Assembly: GCA_003136795.1 (NCBI GenBank)
Contig: PLDP01000018.1
Span: 185-6,160, forward strand
Direction of reading: 5' to 3'
DNA: 5,976 bases
DNA from: Actinomycetota bacterium
GTDB taxonomy: Bacteria > Actinomycetota > Thermoleophilia > Gaiellales > Gaiellaceae
The notes beneath the pieces were generated by a model, which made no database searches, was not told where the DNA came from, and saw only the letters and a program-made list of their open reading frames with translations. Of this stretch, positions 1 to 5,127 are shown piece after piece. Position numbers and translations under genes: made by a program. The first letter of the stretch is position 1. Each line of letters opens with the position of its first letter.

Positions 1-791
1 GCGAGCTCGATCGCGGCGCGCACCGCAGCCGTCACGCCCGGCTCGATCCCTTCGGCGTCGTTCATCTCCTTCGGAATGCCGATCCGCACGCCCTTCAGGC
101 TGTCGCCCGCGGGCAGCTCGACGGCCGGCGCGTCGACCGTCGTCAGGTCGTTGTCGTCGCGGCCGGCGATGATCGAGTACAGGTAGGCGCAGTCGCGCAC
201 GTTCTTCGCCACCGGCCCGACCTGGTCGAGCGACGACGCGAACGCGACGACGCCGTAGCGCGACACCGTGCCGTACGTGGGACGCAACCCGACGTTGCCG
301 CACAGCGCGGAGGGCTGCTTGATCGAGCCGCCGGTGTCCGAGCCGAGCGCCCACGGCGCGAGCCCGCCCGACACCGCGGCCGCGGAGCCACCGCCGGACC
401 CGCCCGGCACGCGCGTCGGGTCCCACGGGTTGTGCGACGGCCCGTAGGCGGAGTTCTCGGTCGACGAGCCCATCGCGAACTCGTCGGTGTTCGTCTTGCC
501 GAGCAGGCGCAGCCCGTGCTGCTTGCAGCGCGCGGCGACGGTCGCGTCGTAGACCGGCACGTAGCTCTCGAGGATCTTCGAGCCCGCCGTCGTCGGCACG
601 CCCTGCGTGCCGATCACGTCCTTGATCGCGATCGGGATGCCGTCACCGCCCGGGTCGTCGCAGCGATGGAGAAAGGCGTGCAGGTCGTCGTCGCGCCCGC
701 GGTAGGCCGCGAAGAGCTCGGCGCCCGAGACCTCGCGCGCGTCGAGCAGCTTCTTCGCCCCTTCGGCCGTGAGCCTGAGAACATCGATCAT
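1..791 (-). CDS. gatA: Asp-tRNA(Asn)/Glu-tRNA(Gln) amidotransferase subunit A, N-terminal part (cut by window edge)
   Basis: GatA is the amidase subunit of the GatCAB complex. It releases ammonia from glutamine, which GatB uses to convert Glu-tRNA(Gln) or Asp-tRNA(Asn) to the amide form in the cytoplasm. I translated 263 codons from the ATG at 791; the rest lies beyond the left edge. The amidase Ser-cisSer-Lys triad is visible: Lys57 in IPIAIKD, Ser132 in VPGGSGGGSAAA and Ser156 in SDTGGSIKQP. The 75- and 24-residue spacings match those I recall for the Staphylococcus aureus enzyme. Further family blocks are GKTNTDEFAMGSSTE, VGLRPTYGTVSRYG and VAFASSLDQVGPVAKNV. The N-terminus before Lys57 is about 22 residues shorter than in S. 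aureus, and the usual GGSSGG is GGSGGG, with the first serine kept. The start overlaps the gatC stop (ATGA), implying translational coupling. Identity is secure; whether the physiological product is Gln-tRNA, Asn-tRNA or both cannot be told here. Confidence 0.96.
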   Translation of the reverse strand, partial: MIDVLRLTAEGAKKLLDAREVSGAELFAAYRGRDDDLHAFLHRCDDPGGDGIPIAIKDVIGTQGVPTTAGSKILESYVPVYDATVAARCKQHGLRLLGKTNTDEFAMGSSTENSAYGPSHNPWDPTRVPGGSGGGSAAAVSGGLAPWALGSDTGGSIKQPSALCGNVGLRPTYGTVSRYGVVAFASSLDQVGPVAKNVRDCAYLYSIIAGRDDNDLTTVDAPAVELPAGDSLKGVRIGIPKEMNDAEGIEPGVTAAVRAAIEL

Positions 792-1072
792 GCCGGCGGC
801 ACCTTGAAGTGGTCGTCCTCGCGGTCGGGCGCGTTCGCGAACACCTCGTCGAGCTCGAGCGACGGACGCGGCACGTCCTCGGCCCAGGCGTTCGCGATCT
901 CCAGCGGATGCGCGGTCGGCGGCACGTCCGAGAGGTCGAGCTCGGAGACCTTCGAGACGGCCTCGAGGATGTCGGAGAGCTCGTCCTGGAGGCGCGCGAC
1001 TTCCGCGTCGCTCAGCTCGAGGCGCGCGAGCCGCGCCACGTGCAGAACCTCCTCCCTCGTGATCCGTGCCAT
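788..1072 (-). CDS. gatC: Asp-tRNA(Asn)/Glu-tRNA(Gln) amidotransferase subunit C
   Basis: GatC is the small subunit that wraps around the GatA-GatB interface and stabilises the transamidosome. The 94-residue product matches the family in length and pattern: N-terminal MARITREEVLHVARLARLEL, a central helix (residues 21-45, rich in Asp, Glu and Leu), the TAHPLEIANAWAEDVP segment, and the C-terminal NAPDREDDHFKVPPA, a typical GatC ending. The ATG at 1072 is chosen because this N-terminus aligns with GatC proteins and has purine-rich Shine-Dalgarno sequence immediately upstream. The in-frame ATG at 1123 would add an unlike Ser/Arg-rich stretch and would lie beside the intergenic hairpin. The stop overlaps the gatA ATG by 4 nt. 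The cold-shock gene lies 72 nt upstream on the same strand, so read-through from its promoter is possible. Confidence 0.95.
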   Translation of the reverse strand: MARITREEVLHVARLARLELSDAEVARLQDELSDILEAVSKVSELDLSDVPPTAHPLEIANAWAEDVPRPSLELDEVFANAPDREDDHFKVPPA

Positions 1073-1075
1073 CTG

Positions 1076-1089
1076 CCTCCTACCTCCCC
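1076..1089 (-). promoter_or_regulatory. Tandem Shine-Dalgarno sequences of gatC
   Basis: Read on the minus strand, two purine-rich blocks precede the gatC ATG at 1072. AGGAGG (1076-1081) lies 3 nt from the ATG, which is closer than usual. GGGGAGG (1083-1089) lies 10 nt away, slightly far. Either could pair with the 16S rRNA tail, and together they fix the start at 1072. Most other starts in this window show no comparable site. Confidence 0.7.
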
Positions 1090-1099
1090 TAGACGACGA

Positions 1100-1119
1100 G
1101 AGGCTCCTTTCGGAGCCTC
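1100..1119 (-). terminator. Hairpin with GAAA tetraloop between csp and gatC; possible terminator or attenuator
   Basis: A perfect 8-bp inverted repeat, with arms GAGGCTCC and GGAGCCTC, is closed in the minus-strand RNA by a GAAA (GNRA) tetraloop. It lies 25 nt after the csp stop and 27 nt before the gatC start. What follows it on the minus strand is TCGTCGTCT, not a real U-tract, so termination may be weak or partial. A 3' stability element for the short csp transcript is an alternative. The hairpin itself is seen directly; its function is inferred. Confidence 0.55.
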
Positions 1120-1142
1120 CCATCCAACTTGGTTCCGAAAGG
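1106..1142 (-). other. Alternative pairing that excludes the csp-gatC hairpin
   Basis: On the minus strand CCTTTCGGA (1134-1142), starting 2 nt after the csp stop codon, is perfectly complementary to TCCGAAAGG (1106-1114). That second segment contains the loop and inner stem of the hairpin at 1100-1119. The 9-bp pairing with a 19-nt loop and the 8-bp hairpin cannot form together, a geometry like an antiterminator and terminator. A ribosome stopping at the csp stop codon would cover the first arm. This is a structural observation; no regulation is demonstrated. Confidence 0.4.
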
Positions 1143-1144
1143 GT

Positions 1145-1348
1145 TTAGAGCGCCGTGACGTTCGCCGCCTGCAGGCCCTTGTCGCCCTGCACGACTTCGA
1201 ACGCAACGCGCTGACCCTCGGTCAGCGACTTGTAGCCCTCACCGGCGATGGCGGAGAAGTGGACGAACACGTCCGCCTCGCCGTTACCGCGTTCGATGAA
1301 GCCGTAGCCCTTCTCGTTCGAGAACCACTTGACCGTGCCTTCAGCCAC
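1145..1348 (-). CDS. csp: Cold-shock domain protein (CspA family)
   Basis: This is a 67-residue single cold-shock domain protein, the normal length for the CspA family: a five-stranded OB-fold beta barrel that binds single-stranded RNA and DNA and acts as an RNA chaperone. The sequence begins [23 protein letters not shown]1 is KGYGFI (residues 13-18) and RNP2 is VFVHF (27-31), with the aromatic residues that stack on bases. The C-terminal [13 protein letters not shown] is also typical. Translation starts at GTG 1348, preceded by AAGGAG nine nucleotides upstream. folD ends 71 nt upstream and gatC follows 72 nt downstream across a hairpin. The paralogue name (cspA, cspB and so on) cannot be assigned from sequence alone, and cold induction is not shown; some family members are constitutive. 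Confidence 0.96.
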   Translation of the reverse strand: MAEGTVKWFSNEKGYGFIERGNGEADVFVHFSAIAGEGYKSLTEGQRVAFEVVQGDKGLQAANVTAL

Positions 1349-1357
1349 TTGCGACTA

Positions 1358-1363
1358 CTCCTT
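1358..1363 (-). promoter_or_regulatory. Shine-Dalgarno site of csp
   Basis: AAGGAG on the minus strand, nine nucleotides before the GTG at 1348. It supports the GTG start, since there is no ATG at the conserved N-terminus. Confidence 0.75.
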
Positions 1364-1380
1364 GCTGGATGACTACAAGT

Positions 1381-1401
1381 CCGCCGTGACCGACGGAGCG
1401 G
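1381..1401 (-). other. Imperfect hairpin in the folD-csp gap
   Basis: In the 71-nt gap, CCGCCGT (1381-1387) pairs with ACGG (1393-1396) and, after a 2-nt bulge, CGG (1399-1401), around a 5-nt loop. No U-run follows. It could be the 3' end of the folD transcript or a structured element in the csp 5' leader. The pairing is short and in GC-rich sequence, so chance is not excluded. Confidence 0.3.
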
Positions 1402-1405
1402 CGCA

Positions 1406-1436
1406 ACATTACCACTGAATTACCCCGGATATGCAA
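1406..1436 (-). promoter_or_regulatory. Candidate csp promoter
   Basis: On the minus strand TAATGT (1406-1411) fits a TANNNT -10 box, and TTGCAT (1431-1436), inside the folD 3' end, is a poor -35 with a long 19-nt spacer. Initiation near 1399 would give a leader of about 50 nt before the GTG. This is the most AT-rich spot in the gap. The call is weak; csp could also be read through from folD. Confidence 0.3.
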
Positions 1437-2271
1437 GCTCGCCGCGCCGGTAGCGGGCGCAGCGAACGGCGTTCTGGAGCAGGCACGCGATCGTCATCGG
1501 CCCCACGCCGCCAGGAACCGGCGTCATGAACGCCGCAACCTCGGCCGCGCCCGGATCGACGTCGCCGACAAGACCCGCCTCGGTGCGGTTGATGCCGACG
1601 TCGATCACGACCCCGCCGGTCTTCACCATGTCGGGCGAGACCATCATGGGAACGCCCACCGCCGCGACGAGGATGTCCGCCTCGAGCGTGTGCCGCGGCA
1701 GGTCGCGGGTGTGCGAATGGCAGATCGTCACGGTCGCGTTCGCCTGCATCAGGAGGTGCGCCATGGGCTTCCCGACGATGTTGCTGCGGCCGATCACCAC
1801 GGCCCGGGCGCCGTCAATCTCGATCGCGTGCTCGCGCAGCATGGCCATCACGCCGACCGGCGTCGCTCCGACGAGCGTCGGCTTTCCCAGGAAGAGCTGG
1901 CCGGCGTTCACGGGATGCAGCCCGTCGACGTCCTTGGCCGGAGCGATCGCGCGCAGGATCCGCGCCTCGTCGATGTGGCCGGGCAGCGGCAGCTGCACGA
2001 GAATCGCGTCGATCTCCTGGTCTGCGTTGAGTACCGCGACCTGCGCGAGCAGATCGTCCTCGGAGGTCTCCGCGGGCAGGCGGACGTCCCTCGCGTCGAA
2101 GCCTGCCTCGAGGGCCGCCTTGTGCTTGAGCCGGATGTACACCTCGGATGCGGGGTCGTCGCCGACGAGCACGGTCACGAGCCCGATGTGCCCGGTCGCT
2201 TTGACCTCCTCGGCCACCTCGGCCCGGATGCGCTCGGCGATCGGCTTTCCCTTGATGAGTGTCGCTGACAT
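1420..2271 (-). CDS. folD: Bifunctional methylenetetrahydrofolate dehydrogenase / methenyltetrahydrofolate cyclohydrolase
   Basis: FolD interconverts 5,10-methylene-THF and 10-formyl-THF in two steps (NADP-linked oxidation, then hydrolysis), feeding purine synthesis and formyl-Met-tRNA. The 283-residue product has the family's usual length. Signatures: the catalytic Tyr45-xxx-Lys49 pair within SEVYIRLKHKAALEAGF, ILVQLPLPGHID (90-101), DVDGLHP (114-120), the nucleotide-binding VVIGRSNIVGKPMAHLL (158-174), and PVPGGVGPMTIACLLQNAV (251-269). The start at ATG 2271 gives MSATLIKGKP, a normal FolD N-terminus, and lies 7 nt from a TAGAGT box, consistent with a leaderless transcript. A GTG two codons upstream (2277) is possible but would sit only 1 nt after that box. 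The gene diverges from the HMGR-like gene across 23 nt. Its usual partners (purH, glyA, fhs) are not in view. Identity is very secure. Confidence 0.97.
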   Translation of the reverse strand: MSATLIKGKPIAERIRAEVAEEVKATGHIGLVTVLVGDDPASEVYIRLKHKAALEAGFDARDVRLPAETSEDDLLAQVAVLNADQEIDAILVQLPLPGHIDEARILRAIAPAKDVDGLHPVNAGQLFLGKPTLVGATPVGVMAMLREHAIEIDGARAVVIGRSNIVGKPMAHLLMQANATVTICHSHTRDLPRHTLEADILVAAVGVPMMVSPDMVKTGGVVIDVGINRTEAGLVGDVDPGAAEVAAFMTPVPGGVGPMTIACLLQNAVRCARYRRGELAYPG

Positions 2272-2277
2272 GCCCAC

Positions 2278-2289
2278 GACTCTAGAGTC
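2278..2289. promoter_or_regulatory. Palindromic bidirectional -10 element between folD and the HMGR-like gene
   Basis: The divergent gap contains the perfect 12-bp palindrome GACTCTAGAGTC. On the plus strand TAGAGT (2283-2288) lies 6 nt before the ATG at 2295. By symmetry, TAGAGT on the minus strand (2279-2284) lies 7 nt before the folD ATG at 2271. TANNNT boxes at 6-7 nt from an AUG are the known arrangement for leaderless transcripts in Actinobacteria and Deinococcus. I see no convincing -35 on either side. The two boxes share the central TA, so polymerases could not occupy both at once. A regulator operator is an alternative reading. Confidence 0.6.
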
Positions 2290-2294
2290 TCCGC

Positions 2295-3482
2295 ATGCGC
2301 TGGCCTCGGAAGAACGACGCAGAATCGATCGAAAGTCGCCGCGAGGCCATTGGCGTCGGGGCCGGCCTCGTCACGTCCGTCGATCTCGAGCCCTTCGCGG
2401 ACGCGGCGGAGTCGCTCGTCGGCGTCGCGGTGATTCCCGTCTCGGCGGTGCCGCTGGAGATCGAGCTCGGCGCCTACGAGCTGTCCGAGAACGGCGACGT
2501 GGTCGAGAACGGGCGCGCGACCGAGACGGTGCATGTCCCGCTCGCGCACACCGAAGGTGGGCTCACCGCTTCGATGACGCGCGGCGCGCTCGCCGCCGGC
2601 GCGATCCACACGTACGTGCTGCACGACCGGATCACGCGCGCGTCGTGCTTCATCTGCAAGGACGCGGGCGAGGCCGTGGCGCTGGCCCATTGGGTCGAGG
2701 CAGAGCTGCCGAATATGCGCGCGTTCCTCGAAGGAGCCGACGATCCCGCATTGTCAAAGCGCGCGAAGTTGCGCGGCGTGAAGACGCACGTCGTCGGGCC
2801 GATGTGCCACGTGCTCTGGCAGTGGACGACCGGCGACGCCGTCGGGCCGAACATGATGACCCGCAACTCGTACGCGCTGAACATGGTGTACGTGATGCAG
2901 CAGGCCCCGGTGAAGCCGGAGCGCGCGATCCTCGAGGCGAACATGGGCGGCGACAAGAAGCCGTCGGCGGAGTACTTCCAGTCCGGGCACGGCAAGACGG
3001 TGCTCGCCGAGGCGTTTCTCTCCGACGAGCAGATCCGGCGTGTTCTGCGCACGACGACGGAGGATCTCGAGGCGCTGTCGTGGGCTGGGACGCACGGTTC
3101 GGTCGCGAGCGGGATGCAGTCGGTCGCGTTCACCCCCGCCTCGGCGGTAGCGGCGATCTTCGCGGCCACGGGGCAGGATCTCGGCATGGTCGGCACGAGC
3201 TCGATGGCGCATGGCACGGCGCGCCGCGTCGAGGGCGGGCTGCAGGCCACGATCCGCTTCGGCGGCCTCGAGGTCGGCACGGTCGGCGGCGGCACGACGC
3301 TGCCCTCCGCCCGCGACTGGCTCGCGTCGATCGACTGCGCAGGCGCCGGCAAGGTCTACCGCTTCGCGCAGATCGTCGCAGCGGCGGCGCTCTCGCTCGA
3401 GATCAGCGCGTCGGCCGCGATGGCGACCGCCGGCAGCGAGAACTTCTTCAAGGCGCACCACGAGCGCGGTGGCCTGCGGTGA
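2295..3482 (+). CDS. Class I-like hydroxymethylglutaryl-CoA reductase homologue with altered substrate pocket
   Basis: HMG-CoA reductases reduce HMG-CoA to mevalonate with two NAD(P)H. This 395-residue soluble protein covers the catalytic domain, with no membrane segment seen. Compared from memory with the human enzyme, the catalytic set is present: Glu87 in AHTEGGLTAS (human E559), Lys221 in GGDKKP (K691), Asp295 in ATGQD (D767) and His388 in FFKAHHE (H866). GDAVGPNM (180-187) and LEVGTVGGGTTLP (325-337) are strong class I signatures, and Arg115 (R590) and Asn186 (N658) are kept. Substrate contacts seem changed: human S684 corresponds to Glu214, K735 to Ala/Gly near 264-265, and N755 to Ser. 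Membership of the superfamily is confident; HMG-CoA as substrate is not. The ATG at 2295 has no Shine-Dalgarno but follows a TAGAGT box by 6 nt. The stop overlaps the next gene's GTG start by 4 nt. No other mevalonate gene is in view. Confidence 0.88.
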   Translation: MRWPRKNDAESIESRREAIGVGAGLVTSVDLEPFADAAESLVGVAVIPVSAVPLEIELGAYELSENGDVVENGRATETVHVPLAHTEGGLTASMTRGALAAGAIHTYVLHDRITRASCFICKDAGEAVALAHWVEAELPNMRAFLEGADDPALSKRAKLRGVKTHVVGPMCHVLWQWTTGDAVGPNMMTRNSYALNMVYVMQQAPVKPERAILEANMGGDKKPSAEYFQSGHGKTVLAEAFLSDEQIRRVLRTTTEDLEALSWAGTHGSVASGMQSVAFTPASAVAAIFAATGQDLGMVGTSSMAHGTARRVEGGLQATIRFGGLEVGTVGGGTTLPSARDWLASIDCAGAGKVYRFAQIVAAAALSLEISASAAMATAGSENFFKAHHERGGLR

Positions 3483-3796
3483 TCGCGCTCGTCTTTCGTT
3501 ACGACGTGCACGAGGTGGAGGCCTTCGAGGCGGTCTACGGCCCCGAGGGCGCGTGGGCGCAGTTCTTTCGCTCCGGCGAGGGCTACATCGGGACGGAGCT
3601 CCTCCACGACGTCGAGGAGCCCGACCGGTACCTCGTGATCGACCGCTGGGAGTCGGCGGACGCCTACAACGCCTTCCTCGCTGCGCACCAGGAGGAGTAC
3701 CTGCGCCGCAGCGACGAGGCGCGGTTCCACTACAGCCAGGAGCTGCGTTTCGGGACGTTCGAGAACATCTGGCATGCAGATTCCCCCGCACCATGA
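3479..3796 (+). CDS. Small ABM-like (antibiotic biosynthesis monooxygenase family) protein
   Basis: This 105-residue protein looks like the dimeric alpha/beta-barrel (ferredoxin-like) ABM family. The pattern is a first strand ALVFRYDV, a helix with EAFEAVYGPEGAWAQFF, then GYIGTELLHDVEEPDRYLVIDRWESADAYNAFLAA (residues 35-69), the characteristic strand-strand-W-S/D-helix block, and a final strand near FHYSQELRFGTF. Members range from quinone-forming monooxygenases and heme-degrading enzymes to proteins of unknown role. No specific catalytic residue can be assigned, so the substrate is unknown. Translation is taken from GTG 3479, which overlaps the reductase stop as GTGA, with no in-frame ATG nearby. 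The 3' end overlaps the thioesterase start by 23 nt. Close coupling suggests it works with, or on the product of, its neighbours. Confidence 0.82.
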   Translation: MIALVFRYDVHEVEAFEAVYGPEGAWAQFFRSGEGYIGTELLHDVEEPDRYLVIDRWESADAYNAFLAAHQEEYLRRSDEARFHYSQELRFGTFENIWHADSPAP

Positions 3797-4229
3797 CCCT
3801 GCGTGCTGGGGTTGCGGGGACAACCCCACGGGGCTGCACCTACCGCTGCCGGCTGCAGAAGGCCTGACCGAGTACGAGGCGTACTTCGCCTTCGACGAGC
3901 AGCACCAGGGCGGGCCGGGGATCGTGCACGGCGGGCTCGTGGCTGGCGCGCTGGACGAGGCCGTCGGCCTCCTCGCCACCTGGTACGCATTCCCCGCCGT
4001 GACGGCGCGGATCTTCGTCCGCTACCGGCATCCGGTGCCGATCAACACCGAGCTCCTCATCCGCGCGTGGCTGGACGAAGCACGCGGCCGCCGGCTGCAC
4101 GTCAACGCGTCGATCGGGGACGGCGCCGAGATCTTCGCCGAGTGCAAGGCGGCGCTTCTGCGCGTGCCGCTCGACCACTTCCTCCGCACGCCGGAGGGGC
4201 GTGCCGCAGCGAAGCGCTGGGCCTCTTAG
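3774..4229 (+). CDS. PaaI-type hotdog-fold thioesterase
   Basis: This is a 151-residue single hotdog-domain protein, likely hydrolysing an acyl-CoA thioester as a homo-oligomer in the cytoplasm. The N-terminal CWGCGDNPTGLHL (11-23) is the Cys-x-x-Cys-Gly opening common in PaaI/THEM4-like thioesterases. GIVHGGLVAGALDEAVG (49-65) is the hotdog core, with the HGG turn at 52-54 and the acidic pair Asp61-Glu62 at the usual catalytic helix. RYRHPVPINTEL (84-94) is the following conserved strand. The ATG at 3774 is kept despite the 23-nt overlap with the ABM-like gene, because any later start would lose the Cys motif. No clear Shine-Dalgarno precedes it, so translation probably depends on the upstream gene. 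Its TAG stop (4227-4229) directly abuts the convergent pdxS stop. The acyl group is unknown; a CoA ester related to the reductase substrate is a reasonable guess. Confidence 0.88.
   Translation: MQIPPHHDPACWGCGDNPTGLHLPLPAAEGLTEYEAYFAFDEQHQGGPGIVHGGLVAGALDEAVGLLATWYAFPAVTARIFVRYRHPVPINTELLIRAWLDEARGRRLHVNASIGDGAEIFAECKAALLRVPLDHFLRTPEGRAAAKRWAS
4186..4204. other. Hairpin near the thioesterase/pdxS convergent ends
   Basis: GCACGCC (4186-4192) and GGCGTGC (4198-4204) form a perfect 7-bp stem with a 5-nt loop inside the thioesterase 3' end, 25 nt past the pdxS stop on the minus strand. An overlapping alternative stem (CCTCCG 4181-4186 with CGGAGG 4192-4197) is also possible. No U-tract follows on either strand. 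It might help end the pdxS transcript, but coding constraint and high GC could produce it by chance. Confidence 0.3.
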
Positions 4230-5114
4230 CTACCAGCCCCGACGTTCAAGCAGCTCGCTCGGGTCGAGCGACTGCGTCGAGATGCCGACCATCGCCTCGC
4301 CGAGGTTGGCCGAGACGCGCGCCAGCACGTCCGCGTCCATGTAGTGCGTCGTCGCCTCGACGATCGCACGGGCCCGCTGCGAGGGATTGCCGGACTTGAA
4401 GATGCCCGAGCCGACGAAGACACCGTCGGCGCCGAGCTGCATGCAGAGCGACGCGTCGGCCGGCGTGGCGATGCCGCCGGCCGTGAACGTGACCACCGGC
4501 AGGCGGCCGTTCTCGGCCACCCAGCGGACGAGCTCGTACGGCGCCTGCAGGTTCTTGGCCTCGGCGAAGAGCTCCTCGCCGCGCAGCGACTGCAGCCGGC
4601 GAATGCCGCCGAACACGGCGCGCATGTGCGTGACGGCGTTGACGATGTCGCCGGTGCCGGCCTCGCCCTTCGTGCGGATCATCGCGGCGCCCTCGGCGAT
4701 GCGCCGGAGCGCCTCGCCCAGGTTCGTGCAGCCGCAGACGAACGGGATCGTGAACTGCCACTTGTCGACGTGGTGCTCGAGGTCGGCAGGCGTCAGCACC
4801 TCGGACTCGTCGATGTAGTCGACCTCGAGCGACTGCAGGATCTGCGCCTCGGCGAAGTGGCCGATGCGGCACTTCGCCATCACGGGGATCGTGACGGCCT
4901 CCTGGATGCCCTTGATCATGTCGGGGTCGGACATGCGGGCGACACCGCCGTCGCGGCGAATGTCGGCGGGGACGCGCTCGAGCGCCATGACGGCGCAGGC
5001 GCCGGCCTCTTCCGCGATCTTCGCCTGCTCGGCGTCGACGACGTCCATGATCACGCCGCCCTTGAGCATCTCGGCGAGGCCGCTCTTGACTCGCATCGTC
5101 CCGATCTCCTGCAT
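4230..5114 (-). CDS. pdxS: Pyridoxal 5'-phosphate synthase, synthase subunit PdxS
   Basis: PdxS condenses ribose 5-phosphate, glyceraldehyde 3-phosphate and ammonia (delivered from glutamine by PdxT) to make pyridoxal 5'-phosphate in the DXP-independent vitamin B6 pathway. The 294-residue product has the family length and near-textbook sequence. Asp24 is in GVIMDV, Lys81 (ribose phosphate Schiff base) in [10 protein letters not shown] and Lys149 in [11 protein letters not shown], all at the same numbers as in Bacillus subtilis Pdx[54 protein letters not shown] and the C-terminal RRGW are also typical. ATG 5114 is chosen because residue numbering then matches and a TAGAGT box lies 7 nt upstream. 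ATG 5096, six codons in, has a GGAG nine nt upstream and is a possible internal start. No pdxT lies in the window; the gene upstream is a methyltransferase ending 10 nt before. Confidence 0.98.
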   Translation of the reverse strand: MQEIGTMRVKSGLAEMLKGGVIMDVVDAEQAKIAEEAGACAVMALERVPADIRRDGGVARMSDPDMIKGIQEAVTIPVMAKCRIGHFAEAQILQSLEVDYIDESEVLTPADLEHHVDKWQFTIPFVCGCTNLGEALRRIAEGAAMIRTKGEAGTGDIVNAVTHMRAVFGGIRRLQSLRGEELFAEAKNLQAPYELVRWVAENGRLPVVTFTAGGIATPADASLCMQLGADGVFVGSGIFKSGNPSQRARAIVEATTHYMDADVLARVSANLGEAMVGISTQSLDPSELLERRGW

Positions 5115-5121
5115 GCGACGA

Positions 5122-5127
5122 ACTCTA
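5122..5127 (-). promoter_or_regulatory. Candidate leaderless -10 box of pdxS overlapping the upstream stop codon
   Basis: TAGAGT on the minus strand lies 7 nt before the pdxS ATG at 5114, the same hexamer and spacing as at folD. Its first three bases are the TAG stop of the methyltransferase gene. No -35 or Shine-Dalgarno is evident for the 5114 start. pdxS could instead be read as the second gene of an operon, since the gap is only 10 nt. Confidence 0.5.

Noticed and set aside
1073..1123. Upstream extension of gatC to the ATG at 1123
   Set aside because: The extra 17 residues are unlike any GatC I know, and the Shine-Dalgarno sequences lie inside the extension, pointing to 1072.
432..1372. 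Plus-strand open frames opposite gatA, gatC and csp
   Set aside because: They cross several genuine minus-strand genes and intergenic structures, have unconvincing composition and no ribosome binding site.
1526..3478. Very long plus-strand open frame running into the ABM-like gene
   Set aside because: It is antisense to folD and out of frame through the HMGR-like gene; the translation is low-complexity Arg/Ala-rich. Only the part from GTG 3479 looks like a real protein.
2754..3839. 361-codon minus-strand open frame opposite the HMGR-like and ABM-like genes
   Set aside because: Arg/Pro-rich shadow of high-GC third codon positions, with no recognisable motif and covering three well-supported genes.
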